Source: Henricia sp. BOLD:AAB3569
Taxonomy: Eukaryota; Echinodermata; Asteroidea; Spinulosida; Echinasteridae
Direction: 5' to 3'
Assembly: GCA_037783545.1 (NCBI GenBank)
Contig: JBBELK010000454.1
Span: forward strand, 1,488,001-1,552,000
DNA length: 64,000 nt
Below are positions 1 through 12,125 of the stretch, in pieces. The notes under the pieces were generated by a model. It made no database searches. It worked only from the letters and a program-made list of their open reading frames with translations, and was not told the origin of the DNA. Numbering within the stretch: the stretch's first letter is position 1; the number at the start of each line of letters is the position of its first letter. Position numbers and translations under genes: made by a program.

Positions 1-2930
1 CAACAAAATAGTGTGATTTTTGGGGGGTGCGTGCATGGTCTGTGCAAACTTAATATGGAGTGAACTCTGACTCAATCTGCATAGAATGGATGAACGCCCA
101 CACAAGGCTGTTTTGGGTGCTTTGGCTATGTTATAACAATGTCATAAAGTGGGCTGGGTGCACGAGGCTATTCGTCTGGAAACCAAAACAAGTTGGAACA
201 TGTGACTTAAACCATGCTCAAACACAATTCAGCAAGGTATGCGATAAATACACGTAGCTGAACCCAACCACTCGGAACAAAAGCCACAGACGGGGAAATT
301 TGTTGGCTCATTGCAAAACCATACCAGTTTCACAACTGGGGAATATTTTACTATTCGTAAATATTTTAGTACCGGTATGCATGCGCAATGTTTATAATAA
401 GACAGGACTTATTTTAAGACCTGAAACAATTTTGGAGAAATGTGGGCCTTCCCAGTTTGTGCAATCTTTCAATGTCATACAAGCTTCGTGGAACTGAATT
501 CCGTCAATTTGTTTTTAAATTTTTCGTTTCACTTTTAATAGAAAACTGACTAGACTGCATGTTGTGCAATCAGTTTGACCTTATTTTGTGAGTATTAGTG
601 AATTTATGCAAAGAGCATATTTTCCTTTACAAAATTTAACAGAACCCAATAAAAACAGGCCAAACTTGCAACATGTGAAGCGCCCATGAATTTACAATTT
701 TGTTACACGTTTTTGCACTAGGTGGTATTTAATTGCAGAAAGTGCGCAACCATTAATGATTCACAAACATTTTGCATAACACTGGGTAGTGCACTTTCAT
801 AAAACAATTAAGAGCCTACTTTCATAACAGAATTACAAAAGTGCATTAAAAAAGTGTAGAGAAAAATTTATGATTCACAAACATTTTGCATAACACTGGG
901 CAGTGCACTTTTATAAAACAATTAGGAGCCTACTTTTATAACAGAATTACAAAAGTGCATTAAAAAAGTGTAGAGAAAAGAAAAAAAAACATATTACATA
1001 CATGTACCACAAAAAACTGGGTTACATACATCATGCAGGCCTACTTACAGTCAAATTTATGCAGCCAGCTTGTCAAATTTGCCTCACACAAAAATCCTAA
1101 TAATTCGAAGCTAGAATTAATTCCTGTCAAACGCATACAGCACAGATTATCACGCTTAACTTGAAACTCTGCTTAGCTCAACATTTTAGCTTATTCCTAG
1201 AGGTTTAAAATTTATGTGGAAAATAGTTGGATACTGAGTAAGCCCTGTAAAATAAATGAGTTTGGTTGGAAATGTGTCTTTTGAATAGCAAATATCGCAA
1301 CAAAATGTCTTAAATCTAACTAGTGCATTGTCTAACTGTGCACTTTTCAATTTCACAAAAGTACACAAACACCTCTTTACAGTCAACACAATTTTGCATA
1401 CAAATACAAAAAATATGATATGAATTCATGTCAACATTATTTTTAGAAAACGCCCAGACAATGAAATACAATGGTTAAAGAAGTCTGCTGTTGAATCAGC
1501 AGAAAACTTATCAAAGATACACCTTCGAGAAAAATGAAAACAAATCCACCTCCAACTGTGCAGGTAGGACACAAACAAGGCTACCAGTAATCTATGGCAA
1601 ACATATTGGGAAATTCCGCAAGGACATGCCCCTTTGACATCACCTTTACAACTGCGCATGAGTAATGAGGCGTAATCAACAACTCATTCATTATTCATGA
1701 GCAAAATGGAGGGAGCATACCAACGGCTGTGTGGACTGTACACACTAAAAGCACAGCTGTAGGCGTTTTTATTATAGTGTGCAGTACGTACGTGCACATG
1801 TACACGTAAGTAATGCATGGCTGTTTACAGGATATTGGCATAACACGTGGACGTGACACATGTACATGTGGGATGAGTAGACTTACCTATTTTTTTCAAG
1901 TTCGTTGTGTGATGACCGACTGAAATGATAAAAAAAGGACAACAAAATGTTGAATTTCATCTGCTTTTATAATAATTGATGGAAGTTAAATTTCAAAAGA
2001 TATTTTATGTGGACAGTTAACCTTTCAAATTTGTTGCATGTTAATGAAGTTTTTTCATTGGCAAAATTACTTGCTGAATGTCACTTTAATCACAATTTGC
2101 ATTTGTTGTAATTATTTGCAGTCACAATTCTTGCAAATGGCTACTAAATAGGTTAATTTTTAAGTCAATTTTAACAAATGTTTAACCAAGCAAACAAAAT
2201 ACACTTCAAATTTTGCCTACATTTTTCACATGACAAACATAACATGTTATACAATATAAATTCATACATCGGACAAAACCTTTTTTAAACAGACTTTCGA
2301 ACCTGGCCATCACTTACTACTTAGTTACAACCTTGTGTAAACTATGAGACTGGCTTTAAGAAAATAGGTTTTCTCTTTATATTTTTCCTTCCTAATGTTG
2401 GTGTCTTTCATTTGTAAGAACAGCAACAATAGCCAAGTGCAAAAAAACTAAAAAACTACAATATGGCATTGTACATTCTGTGTTAAAAGAAAGGTAATTC
2501 CTGATTGGCCGAGAACATTTTCAGATTAATGTCCTTGCCTCTGATTGGACAATGAGTAGACATTTTAAAGCAGGGAACGTCAGACGGCAAAAAAATTGAG
2601 CAATTCCTAGTGATGAAGAAGCCAACAGAACATGCAACGAAACCAAAGCGATTTTCTTGAAGAATTATTGGCCCAAAGTAGGAAAACCGGTTTACGGTTA
2701 GGTTGTGGGAATGAGGAAGAGTTGGTCGTCATCACAAAAAAGTCAGTTTTACGACTGTAAAATATTTTGGTCGTGTTTTAGTTTAGTTTTCACATGTAGG
2801 CTATTAATATTTCTTATTAAATGGTTAAAATACACACAGAATGAAGCAAAGGGTAAAATGATAATTTGTAATGGGGGTGGGGTGGGGGCGGGGCGTGATT
2901 TGGAGGCGGTAATTTATTCAGTGTGCCTAC
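1..2930. other. AT-rich DNA, presumed MXD intron 2
   Basis: No exon is recognised. I looked on the minus strand for the next MXD exon (basic region and helix 1) and did not see it. Apart from a short tandem duplication, the stretch is AT-rich and unremarkable. Confidence 0.5.
756..977. repeat. Tandem duplication, two copies of a 114-bp unit
   Basis: The segment beginning ATGATTCACAAACATTTTGC at 756 recurs from 870 with only a few substitutions, and both copies end in GTGTAGAGAAAA. The few differences suggest a fairly recent local duplication. Confidence 0.9.
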
Positions 2931-3243
2931 CTGTTGTTGAGCCTCTTAACTTTACTAAGTTTCCTTCTCGAGGTTTCGGGGTTGTATGGCATTGTAGAGG
3001 CATACCCATGCTCTGTTAAATCAAAAATCACAAAAAAATCCAAGCTTCCGTCACAAACACAGCTGGATTTTAAACAATTCAATCAAACACAAAAATGGCG
3101 CACGTGACATCTGTCAAATTTGAAAACAATAATTTTTTTCGGCGGAGCCCAAAAGAAATCGCTAATTTACCTCTTTCTCTCCTCTCCAAAAACTCTGCAG
3201 CCTGGAGTAATTTGGCAATGTTCGTCATAGCCACTGCTGCCAT
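2931..3243 (-). CDS. MXD: MXD/MAD-family bHLH-zipper repressor, first two coding exons (partial)
   Basis: The protein should dimerise with MAX, bind CACGTG E-boxes and recruit SIN3 to repress MYC targets in the nucleus. Exon 1 (3243-3171) starts at an ATG and encodes 24 residues containing NIAKLLQAAEFLERRER, the SIN3-interaction helix typical of MXD1 and MXI1. It ends in phase 1 at a GTAAAT donor. Exon 2 (3012-2931) follows an AACAG acceptor, completes a Glu codon, and reads HGYASTMPYNPETSRRKL and on to RLNN, ending in phase 2 at GTAGGC. The ERRERE-HGYAS junction matches vertebrate MXD proteins, including the exon boundary as I know it. The basic region, helix-loop-helix and zipper exons are not found in bases 1-2930 and should lie past the left edge. 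Which vertebrate paralogue is closest cannot be said; invertebrates usually have one MXD gene. Confidence 0.85.
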
Positions 3244-3830
3244 GATGAATGATATAAAAATTCCAGGATTTGGAAGCTAAAACTGGAAGAAATATCATGT
3301 GTTTCTGTACTGCGTTCAGGCATCAGACGACCGGACCGTGTTCGCGTTCTGTTTTTTCCACTCGTGTGTTCCCGTGATGCTAGTGCGCCAGCGCACGTTG
3401 ATATGACATACACGGGTCACGTTGCAAACAAAACTGTCACGTGTTGAAATCCACCGCGTGTGATTGGTCAGCAAGGCTAGGTTACGCTGGCTATTTTTAG
3501 CCGTCCAATCACGGCTTTGTTGTGCTGAGAGGAATGACATGTGAAGCACACGTGGGTACCGCCACGCCCAGCTGTTCGCTCCAAAACATCAACAAACCTG
3601 CAACGTGCTCGTAGTGCAGTGCATGCATGCCACGCTCGCGCGCTAAACCCGAAGAGTTGCAGTTCTTCGCACGCGATCATCATAACATAAGGGCAGTTCC
3701 GACCGTGCATACGTGTCAAATACAAGGTTTTTGTTTACAGATGAGTTCATGAATATGGAGTTAACGTCATCAGTTGTTACAACTTGCAACAGGCGTTATT
3801 TTTTCCACACACATCCAAGCACGTGCAAGG
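3244..3830 (-). promoter_or_regulatory. Probable MXD promoter with CCAAT boxes and CACGTG E-boxes
   Basis: The block directly upstream of the MXD start is CpG-rich compared with its surroundings. It holds two CCAAT boxes in opposite orientation, near 3463 and 3503, and CACGTG E-boxes at 3438-3443, 3549-3554 and 3820-3825. A further E-box lies in intron 1 at 3101-3106. NF-Y sites and E-boxes are common in such promoters. The transcription start is not determined, and promoter activity is inferred from position and composition. Confidence 0.5.
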
Positions 3831-4610
3831 ATTTGGATATTAAGATAAAATATAAAGAGAACAAACGCTTTCATGTTCTTGATTGACGAATTCAAGTTGG
3901 ATCTAAAGTGGGATTCGAACCCACGACTTCTGGTGTGATTGCATTCTGCCATTGTTGTTTCATCTTTACATCTTTGGTGCTTGGACGTCATACACTTGAC
4001 CTCTAACCTAAGTTTTATCAGGGAAAATGCTCATTCGAAAATATGTTTAATCGATAAATGGATAGTCGAAACTCCAACAAATTGTCGACACTTCGGAGAC
4101 AATAAATTTCTCTTTATAAGAACGCTAGTAGGACAGGAATATGAATCATTTCGGTTATGATTTGAAATTGAAAGTGGAGAAATAAAATCACGCTAAATTG
4201 TGCGTCAAACGTGCATTGGAATTGTCTTCAAAAGTTCAAGGAATATCTAATAAAGCAGGTCAAAGATACAAAGCGCCCTCACCGGCAGACGTTTGAGAGT
4301 TTTGCAGTGGAAAATCAGAATGTTTGAATCTTTTACACTGTATGTAATACACACTTGTCAAGAAAGTTTCAAATTAACATCAAATTTTCGAGCTTTTTAT
4401 AAGAAAACATTTTTGGAAAACTTACAAACGTCGTTATATCTCTCTGTGTGATTAAGGATGTGTGTGACAAAAACCAACCTGTGTGTATTATGTCAGCTCC
4501 CAAGAAAATGAAAACCCTGCTTTCAAGAAATTGTGCGAAGCCGCTGTCCTAGTTGGGCTGGTTCCCTGGTTATACTGCACGGAAAACGAAATAATAGTAG
4601 TCAGGGGCCT

Positions 4611-4959
4611 AGACTGGTTCCCGTCCACATATTCCACACAGGAGAATATAAGGACAGGTAAAGGGCGCTTCATCTTAATCTGTAATTGGTCGTCTTTGCG
4701 CGTGCGCATTGTGTTTTTTATATTTAAAAATTGGCCAAGCCCTTTGCTTTAGGCAATGTACTTTATTTACATAATTGGATATGTTCGACACGCACGGCCA
4801 AGTTACAAATGTCAATGCAAAATCTGCGCACTTACTAAAAAAATTAAAATAATAATAACCACGTGACGGGCAGAATTCTGCCCGTCATGGCTGCCCTTTA
4901 CCGATCCCTATATTTTCGCAATAAGCGAACCAATCTATAAGGATCGGGAACCAATCTAT
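4611..4959 (-). mobile_element. hAT-like non-autonomous DNA transposon, copy 1
   Basis: This 349-bp element is the reverse complement of the copy at 33649-33997. Both ends carry an imperfect TIR of the form TAGAYTGGTTCCCG. It contains a GACGGGCAGAATTCTGCCCGTC palindrome and has no coding capacity. The class call rests on the 8-9 bp target duplication flanking copy 2. Confidence 0.75.
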
Positions 4960-6100
4960 CAGGGGCCTAGTTTCGTTCACACGAGGGCGCTCTTGAAAAA
5001 AATGCGCGTGCACACGCATTCATATAAATTTATCTTTAATTCCAATTTGCTTATTTAAATATATCATCTCATGCGGAATCACTGCATTCGGCAATTAAAA
5101 CCACTTCTACCTTCCATGAGTAATGGTTGATTACATGTTTGTATTAATTCGCATTGGGCTTTAATGCATGCGAGTACGTTGCATGAAAAATTGTGCGCAT
5201 GCTCCGAAAGCCTAAACGTGACTTTCCCTTCGAAGTCATGAACGATCGATTGAAGCTGCGGGCAGGTATTTATACATATATTAAATACGACCTTCATTAA
5301 GATTGTTACATGTATAAAGATTATCTGCCCGTCTAAAGTGCATATATAAATCAGCAGAAATGGACATGAATCTTTCAAGCGGATTGGGTGGTGGTAGAGG
5401 GGTGGGGAGGGTTGAGCTCTTGTTCCGCAAGCCACGCCTTTCGCCACGCCCCTTCCTCACTGACCCACCCCTTCGTCAACTCCACAGCTGATGCGTACAT
5501 GTTATAGCCCCACCTATAGCTCCCCCAGCCTCAACATCCCCACCCCTCCCCTCCAAAGAATGTCCAGTGTTTCCTTCCTCCATGGTCCATCCATGGTTGA
5601 TTCAAGCACAAGGTCATCACTGATCACTTGACAGGAGATGAAAAAGCACCGCATCGCGAGCTCAATCTCTCCCCTTGAGACCACGGCCGACGCTAGCCCA
5701 CGATCCACGCTGTCTCTCTCTGCTCGGGAAAGATGACATCGACATGCAGCAACATCATTTTGGCCAAGGACACAGCAAACTAATTTATGATCCGTTGAGC
5801 AGTTTGCCGTGCGCGTGTATGAAATTAAAATGACCGAGCCTCTTAAAAAGTGCACATGGGATTGGTACCAATTTCGTTAACCTTTTTTCCCTTTGTATTA
5901 TTGGAATTATAGAATTATGTATGGACCCGTTGGGAGATGCAAAGCTATTATTAAAAGGCCACTTAATTAAGTGCACTGCGTCTTATGAGCATAGTTCCGT
6001 ATAATCAATATTTTAACAATTATTCGTCATACTTTGTGGTACCATTTCAACACGTCTTTTATTTCCACCATCCCCCTCCCCCCATATTTTAATTAGAAAA

Positions 6101-6320
6101 CCTGGTGCCAATTTCATAAAGCTGTTCTTTGCAAAAACAGGTTACCATTTTCAAATTTTAATGTCAACTGTGTTCTTAGCAACATTAGCCGAATACCAGT
6201 CAATCGCAATACACATCACATACGATTTTGGCTGGTAACCAATTTTACAAAGCAAATTGTAGTTTATGCTTAGCAAACTTTACTATTTTGCTAAACAGCT
6301 ATTATGAAATTGGCCCCTGG
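6101..6320. mobile_element. TIR element with CAATTTCATAAAGCTG ends, copy 1
   Basis: The 5' end reads GGTGCCAATTTCATAAAGCTG and the 3' end is the inverted form CAGCTATTATGAAATTGGCCCC. No coding capacity. Related copies lie at 30619-30859 and 45436-45645. Confidence 0.7.
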
Positions 6321-6796
6321 TCACAAATGTGGCTGTCAGCAGTGCATGCAACGGGTATATTACAAAAAGCTGAATTTGGAAAAAAAATGACCAAAATGGG
6401 ATTTTGCAATTGCGCAAGAAAGCACTCAAATTCACTTCCCTGTTTCTTTTTCTTTGAAGTCACCCTGCAAGAAAAAAAAGACTGAATTATGAAATTATGA
6501 AAATAATCTGCCCCCCAAAAAAAGCTCACCCCGTAATACGGCAGGCATAATACCTGTTGCATTTGTCACAATGAATAATTCAATACCGCGTTTGACACGG
6601 TCGAGTTGCTTGATATATTTCTTTCGTCCCGAGTAATATTCCTGGGGTTCCATCGATATTAAAATTTCATGTTTGGGGAGGAAAGTCCCAAGGCGATGAC
6701 ACGTTTTGAAGGCTGAAGGGATGCCCTCTTTTGAAGCTGACATAAAGGGGCGGGTCATGAAAAGAAAGTGGGCGTGGATTACGTCGAAATTCAGAA

Positions 6797-6949
6797 TAGA
6801 CTACCGAAGTGAATACGTCATCTTTTGTAAGTTGCCTAGGCAATGGCTCTACACTAAAAAATCACTGAACCGTGTCCATGTACTTTTTTCCGACAGCTAT
6901 GATGTTTAGAGCCAATTACCATGGCAACACGTCACACTTCGGCTGTCTA
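6797..6949. mobile_element. Foldback MITE of the TAGACTACTAAAGTG family, copy 1
   Basis: The element opens TAGACTACCGAAGTG and closes with the inverted CACTTCGGCTGTCTA. The arms share a short GCC(A/T)(A/G)GGCAA-like block next to a GGCTCTA or GGGTCTA motif. It sits 18 bp from a second copy and is the more diverged of the two. Confidence 0.75.
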
Positions 6950-6967
6950 TTCTCGTTGACAACGCAA

Positions 6968-7136
6968 TAGAGTACGAAAGTGAAAACGTCACCCTTTGTG
7001 TATTGGCAAGGTTACTGGGTCTACACTAAAACCAGTAAACTGTTTCCCTGCGCCTTAGCAATTGATGTTTCAGATTTACCAGTGAAATGTTTAGACCCAG
7101 TTAATATGTAAACTGACGTCACACTTTAGTAGTCTG
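6968..7136. mobile_element. Foldback MITE of the TAGACTACTAAAGTG family, copy 2
   Basis: About 169 bp. The right end CACTTTAGTAGTCT mirrors the left end TAGAGTACGAAAGTG, and GGGTCTACAC in the left arm matches inverted TTTAGACCC in the right arm. It closely resembles the copy at 26437-26604. Confidence 0.8.
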
Positions 7137-8039
7137 AGCCCGTTGATGTCAAGGTTAAACTTTACATTGGAAGGGCAGGTTTCGACTTGAAAAACAAATC
7201 CGAATATTTTATATGAAAAAAAATGATGACTTTGTCATTTTGTCGAATGAGACATATTATATTGAATGTAAAAATAATTCACAGGCAGGATACTGTGTAA
7301 AAAAACGTGCAGTTACTTTCCAACCTATGAAACTTTTCTTTTCATGAGAGAGCACTATTTCACAATATTGCACTGTTTTCCGTCAACAAGTTTTTTGGTT
7401 TTTCTCAGAATTTTCACCACTTCCCCGTGTTATCATTTTTCGTAGTATGTTTGACACCGCATCCGTGTATGCGATAACTTTTGTACGTGAAAATCTGCAC
7501 GTCACATTCAGCATGGAGGAAGGAACATGCACTTAGATACCACCCGATTCTAGAACATGCTTAAAATACGCCCATTTTAGGAACTACAGTGCAAGTTCCA
7601 TGTATGAGGTTTTTTTTTTTTAAAGGTTAAATGCAACCATGATTATGTTTATTCTTTTGGGGCTTTTAATATGAATTAAAATTTTATTTATTTATTACCA
7701 ACTTTCACTTTAAGTTTATTTTATACAGTTAATAAAGCTGAACACTAAGGTGTTGAAATTCTCTACTAATAATCTTCAGATTTCAGTACATTTGTACATT
7801 GGTTTAGCACATAACATTATCCAAAAGCAAGGAAAGAAACAGTGCATTTCAACGGATTCACAGCCGTGTAGCACTGCACACAGCGGGCAGAATATTATGC
7901 AAATCATGCTACCTGCGTCACTGTAAGCACAGAGTCCCCGGATGACCATGTAAACATTGGCATGGATTCAATAACCGGGTCACTGCAGTGTACGGGAATC
8001 CACGTTTCTCGGAACAGCCGCTCCTGTGAGCGTGCAAAG

Positions 8040-8480
8040 GGAGCGAGTGGCCGTGGTTATTGACGTCAAACCAAGGTTAGGGCTCCGGGAGATGATGAAA
8101 TCGGTACGGATACGGGCAGAGCTGCGATACAGCAGCTTCGGTCGCTCGCTTTAGACGTCAGTGTACGGGGAAATTCGGAAAGAGAAAAAACAAAAAGCGA
8201 TCGCGGAGTCGGAGCACAGAGCGAGCTTGCGTGCCGCATTAACTACACCGAGTCCTGCAGTAATCTAAAATATTCGCATTTTAATTCAGCACAGTGGGGC
8301 GATTCGCTAACTGGGCCGCTTCTCATATTACACCGACGAACGAGCTTATTCAAGGCCCCAATTTCAAAGAATGTCGTAATCAGAATGTGTTTTCTCCGAG
8401 ACGAATAAAAGGCGACACAGAAACCCGTCTTTCTTCCATTCACGGAGGGGCCTTGGATGTTGAATTGAGAATCGCTAAGC
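8040..8480. promoter_or_regulatory. CpG-rich conserved-looking block, function unknown
   Basis: Raised CpG content, a cAMP-response-like TTGACGTCAA near 8061 and few repeats set this block apart from its AT-rich surroundings. It could be a promoter, an untranslated exon or an enhancer. No convincing reading frame or splice pattern was found. Confidence 0.25.
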
Positions 8481-9733
8481 CTTTATGAAATCATGGTGAT
8501 TGCATTTCTTGAAAGGGTTCTTTATGAATCGAGAGTAAAATAACGTCTGATCACGAATTGTGCTTCAATTTATCTCGTCTTCCATTTGCCGACTTTTGTG
8601 ATATAATCCTCAACGAGACGGTCAAGGTTGTTTGCCCGTTTTACATATTTCTTTGGCAGATTTTATTTTCGTAACTTTACTCTGAAGATTTTGTTCCACT
8701 CAATATTGACTAATGTCAAATTAGCACTGGCAGCTTCGTTTTAGATACCGAGCTGAGCCATTGTGTTATGGCACACTTTTTGTTTCCCCCTTTCTTTTTT
8801 TTACAACGGATCACCACGTTATAAAACGAACGCCATATCTGATGCGATGCCTATAATCACAATTGAAATGAAACAAAGAAACTTACGATGACAGAAAAAT
8901 CTTACAATTTTGTTTAAAAGTCGTGCTGTAAAAGTCAACATCACAGCAACCGACATACTGACAACGCGAAGTGGGGTCATTGTTCTTGCACGTACAGCCT
9001 CGCTATTTAGCCGATATGGCGGTACATTGTAAATGCAGGGAACAGTCAGAATAGTGGTCGTGAAGTAGGGCGCCCCCACTCGACAGATGTACACTGTCAG
9101 TATCGACTTATATTTTATCCAAACAAACATTATTTCATCTTTGGATTAAACATATTAAATCAATAAAGAATACAATGTACATACAATTAAAAAAAAATCA
9201 CTACAAACATTTGATGGGAAAAAAAGCGAGTTTTAAACTTTTTAAAAATTTATTTTAGAAAATACTTGTTCATTCTGCAAAATTAAAAATTATACTAAAT
9301 ATAATTTTGCGTACATGTACTGTATTTCCAGTAATTTTATACCGAAAGAATACTATTCCCTCTTTCATATATTTGTATCTTTAATGTACAAGTCTCTTGA
9401 GAAACACCATCTTTTTTTTTAAAGATAAAAATAGACCGTGCATTTAATACAACTTTGCATCCTCGTTTCTTTATAAATTTAATAATTACACTCCAGATCC
9501 ACAACAAAAAAAGAACTTGCTTCAATTTTACAATTATGAGTTCTGAATAAGTCTTGCTCCACAAACACAGTGACAATAGGCACATACGGAAATTGGTGGA
9601 AGACAGTTTTATATATATATATATTATTTTTTTGTCATTTCAGGGATTTTGAGTAATCAGGAATACCTTTTTTAAGACGTGAAAAAGTAGACTTGAACTA
9701 GCTCTGAAAATAGGTTGCAAGTGGTTTACAGGT

Positions 9734-9941
9734 TAGGGTTGTAGTCAAGTCCAACAAGTCCTTTCAACCCTTCAAAAGTCCACCACAAGTCCCTGGGTCT
9801 TAATTCAAGTCACAAGCTATTCAAAAGAACTATCAAGCTATTCAAAAGGCATTATTTTGTGCGTGTTCATCCTTTGCTTCTTGTTACTGGACTTGTGACT
9901 TTATACACACCAGACTTGTGACAGACTTGACTACAACCCTA
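9734..9941. mobile_element. MITE with TAGGGTTGTAGTCAAGTC terminal inverted repeats
   Basis: The ends are perfect inverted repeats of 18 bp (9734-9751 and 9924-9941). The inside is rich in ACAAGTCC and GACTTGT words, giving a long imperfect hairpin. Length is about 208 bp with no coding capacity. It lies 340 bp past the metallophosphoesterase stop. Confidence 0.85.
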
Positions 9942-10276
9942 TTACAAATTTGGGGCATTTAAGTTCGATTCATGACTATAGTTAACTATAGTTTGACTTC
10001 TATGAATGCACTGTATTTCTCGATGGTTAGTCATGTCTAGTCGACCATTTGGAACAGCCCACAGAGCACAGTCGCGCTGGTCACTGGTACCCATCAGGCA
10101 TTGAGTTAATGCAGCATTTTGCATGGAATCAATTATTGACTAGGTAAAGGCATTCGCGCTTGAATGTTAGTGTGCATGTGTGTTGCCAGAACGACGTACG
10201 TTTAACCAGCGGTTAACTCCAGTCGTCAATCAAACTTGCTCCATAAGAGTCCACATTTAGTCCAAGTCCCATAATG

Positions 10277-12125
10277 TTATCTTTCTTCAAGGGCAGTCGG
10301 ATTTGGCCAAACCAACTTGGGTCCTTGCCATTTGCTAATCCCGTACGTGAACCCTTCATCACGTTCTCTCTTGTACCCCAGACAATGCGACACATAACGG
10401 ACTCCATCAACGACGCGATCCCTGTTGCGATGCTGGTGCCCGTACACGTGAACTAGTGACCCAATCTCTCGTATCTGCTTGTCCAGCGATTTACAGCCGG
10501 CGTAGCGAGTGAAGTTGAAGCCCGCCATCGCGCCTTGTCGTTTCGGCATTTCGAGCGGTAAACCCAGCCTCCTCCGCTCGTCCTTAACGGAGTTTTCATC
10601 GTCTTCCTCAGCTCGGATTAAGTCCATGCGTGGCAAGAAATGGCTGAATGATATAACGGGAGCGTCGTAACTTTGGATACGATCCTTGTTCAATGCAGCA
10701 AAGTATTTTGACCGACTACCGATATCGGAAGGCCATTTGCACATGTGATTGTCCATCCAGAGCTGTTTTGTCGACGGATCTTCATATGACCCCGACACGA
10801 AGAGGGAATCTCCTCTGTCATCTTCTGGGGTCGCGTACCATGAAAACAATGGAACAACCCACACTGGGTCACTGGGGGTTTCTACAATTCGTGGTTCTGT
10901 GAGTACACCTATCGACTGGCAAAGTTCCAGAATACGATGGAATTTGTCGACTGAGGTTTCTGAGCTTGATTTGTCCCTTATCCAGAGTTCGTGATTTCCT
11001 GACACAAAATAAAAAATGTTCAAAACCCGCAAACATTCAAAACTCAGGGCACTGCAAAAGTTCTTCCATTTTTTATTCTAACTTAGGAAAACAAATTCAC
11101 ACAATCTTTTCTCACACAAACACATTTTGTAAACATTTTTTTTTCTAAATTCTGTGTTCTTTTGGAGGATATTTTCCCCACAACTAAAACGTAAACTTTT
11201 CTCAATGACATCATGTATAAGACCTTTTAACAAATCCACGGAGCAAGGTACCCAGGGCACTCGGATCATTACCCCCGGTCACTGGACTCAATTATATACA
11301 TGTACTCCATTAAACCTTAATACATAGTTCTGACCCGTCAATCAAGCCGAACCCGCCGACCAATCACAACAGAGCTAGCACATAGGTCAAAGTGCATTGC
11401 CTCATAACACCATCACGCGATGTTCTGCCCCACACAGTTTGTACAGTGTTGTATGCGGTGATCCGGGTGAATTTTTGGTTTCAAGGCCGGCCGTTTGGCT
11501 GTTCAAAGGTACGAAAGCATGTATGTCATGATATGACATCCCTGTATTACTGGCCCTTTACTCAGTGTGTTCTAAGATAACTGTCGTCCCTGAAACATGA
11601 ATACCTTTGAGTTTTCTCCAATGAATCTGTGCTTTCCGTTGAAAGTCCCATTGGTTTGTGCAGTGTGTGTGGACATTTTGACGATAGCATGTGAGGCATA
11701 GCAACAATATCCAAGGGGGCGGGGTTAACTCGGCAAAATCGGAACTATGCATTCCCTGGGGAGCATGTAACCCCAGCTGCCTGTTAGGTACTCATGCGCT
11801 AATCAAACACAGTAACACAACACCTTCACTAATCTCACAGGTACCCATTTGCTCCTGAATGGAGAGAGGCAATTTATGGCAAAGTGCCTTGCCCAAGGGC
11901 ACACGCCTATACCTGCTTGTCTTACCAACCTGGAACATAGAAGACGTCTTTGAACTTGGCCCTGAGTGACTCGAGTGTTGACCTGAGCAGGTCCATGGAG
12001 TCTGTTACATCACCAGCCAATAAGAGAACATCGTTCGCATATTTCTGACTATCCAAGCTCTTGATCCAATCATTGTTGACGAAGTGGTCGACGTGGATGT
12101 CGGAAATCGCAAAAATCTGTGCCAT
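10277..12125 (-). CDS. Calcineurin-like metallophosphoesterase, 305 residues
   Basis: Two exons, 12125-11930 and 10998-10277, join in phase 1 across an intron with donor CAG-GTTGGT and acceptor GTCAG. The joined protein carries the full metal-binding set of the calcineurin-like phosphoesterase fold: D9-x-H11, G38-D39, G66-N67-H68-E69, H185 and G252-H-Q-H255. A WVVPLFSWY segment (112-120) recalls cytosolic phosphoesterases best known from plants, protists and bacteria. There is no signal peptide or membrane segment, so it is probably cytosolic. Substrate unknown; such proteins cleave phosphomonoesters or phosphodiesters. The ATG chosen has an A at -3 and G at +4; the frame stays open a further 16 codons upstream to another ATG. 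An AG acceptor just upstream of the start would allow a 5' UTR intron. Confidence 0.85.

Larger units (their letters stand above)
3831..10276. other. Intergenic stretch with no recognised gene
   Basis: Between MXD and the metallophosphoesterase I find no supported exon. The stretch holds several TIR elements, listed separately, and two moderately GC-rich blocks, 5385-5800 and 8040-8480. Open reading frames here lack family motifs and codon-like character. A TA microsatellite lies near 9611-9625. Confidence 0.5.

Noticed and set aside
3095-3280. Plus-strand frame starting in a good ATGGCG context
   Set aside because: It runs antisense to MXD exon 1 and intron 1; the minus-strand reading is the one with SIN3-interaction and HGYAS sequence.
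5079-5855. Minus-strand reading frames of 113 and 122 codons
   Set aside because: No start context, splice structure or recognisable domain; composition is explained by a GC-richer block.
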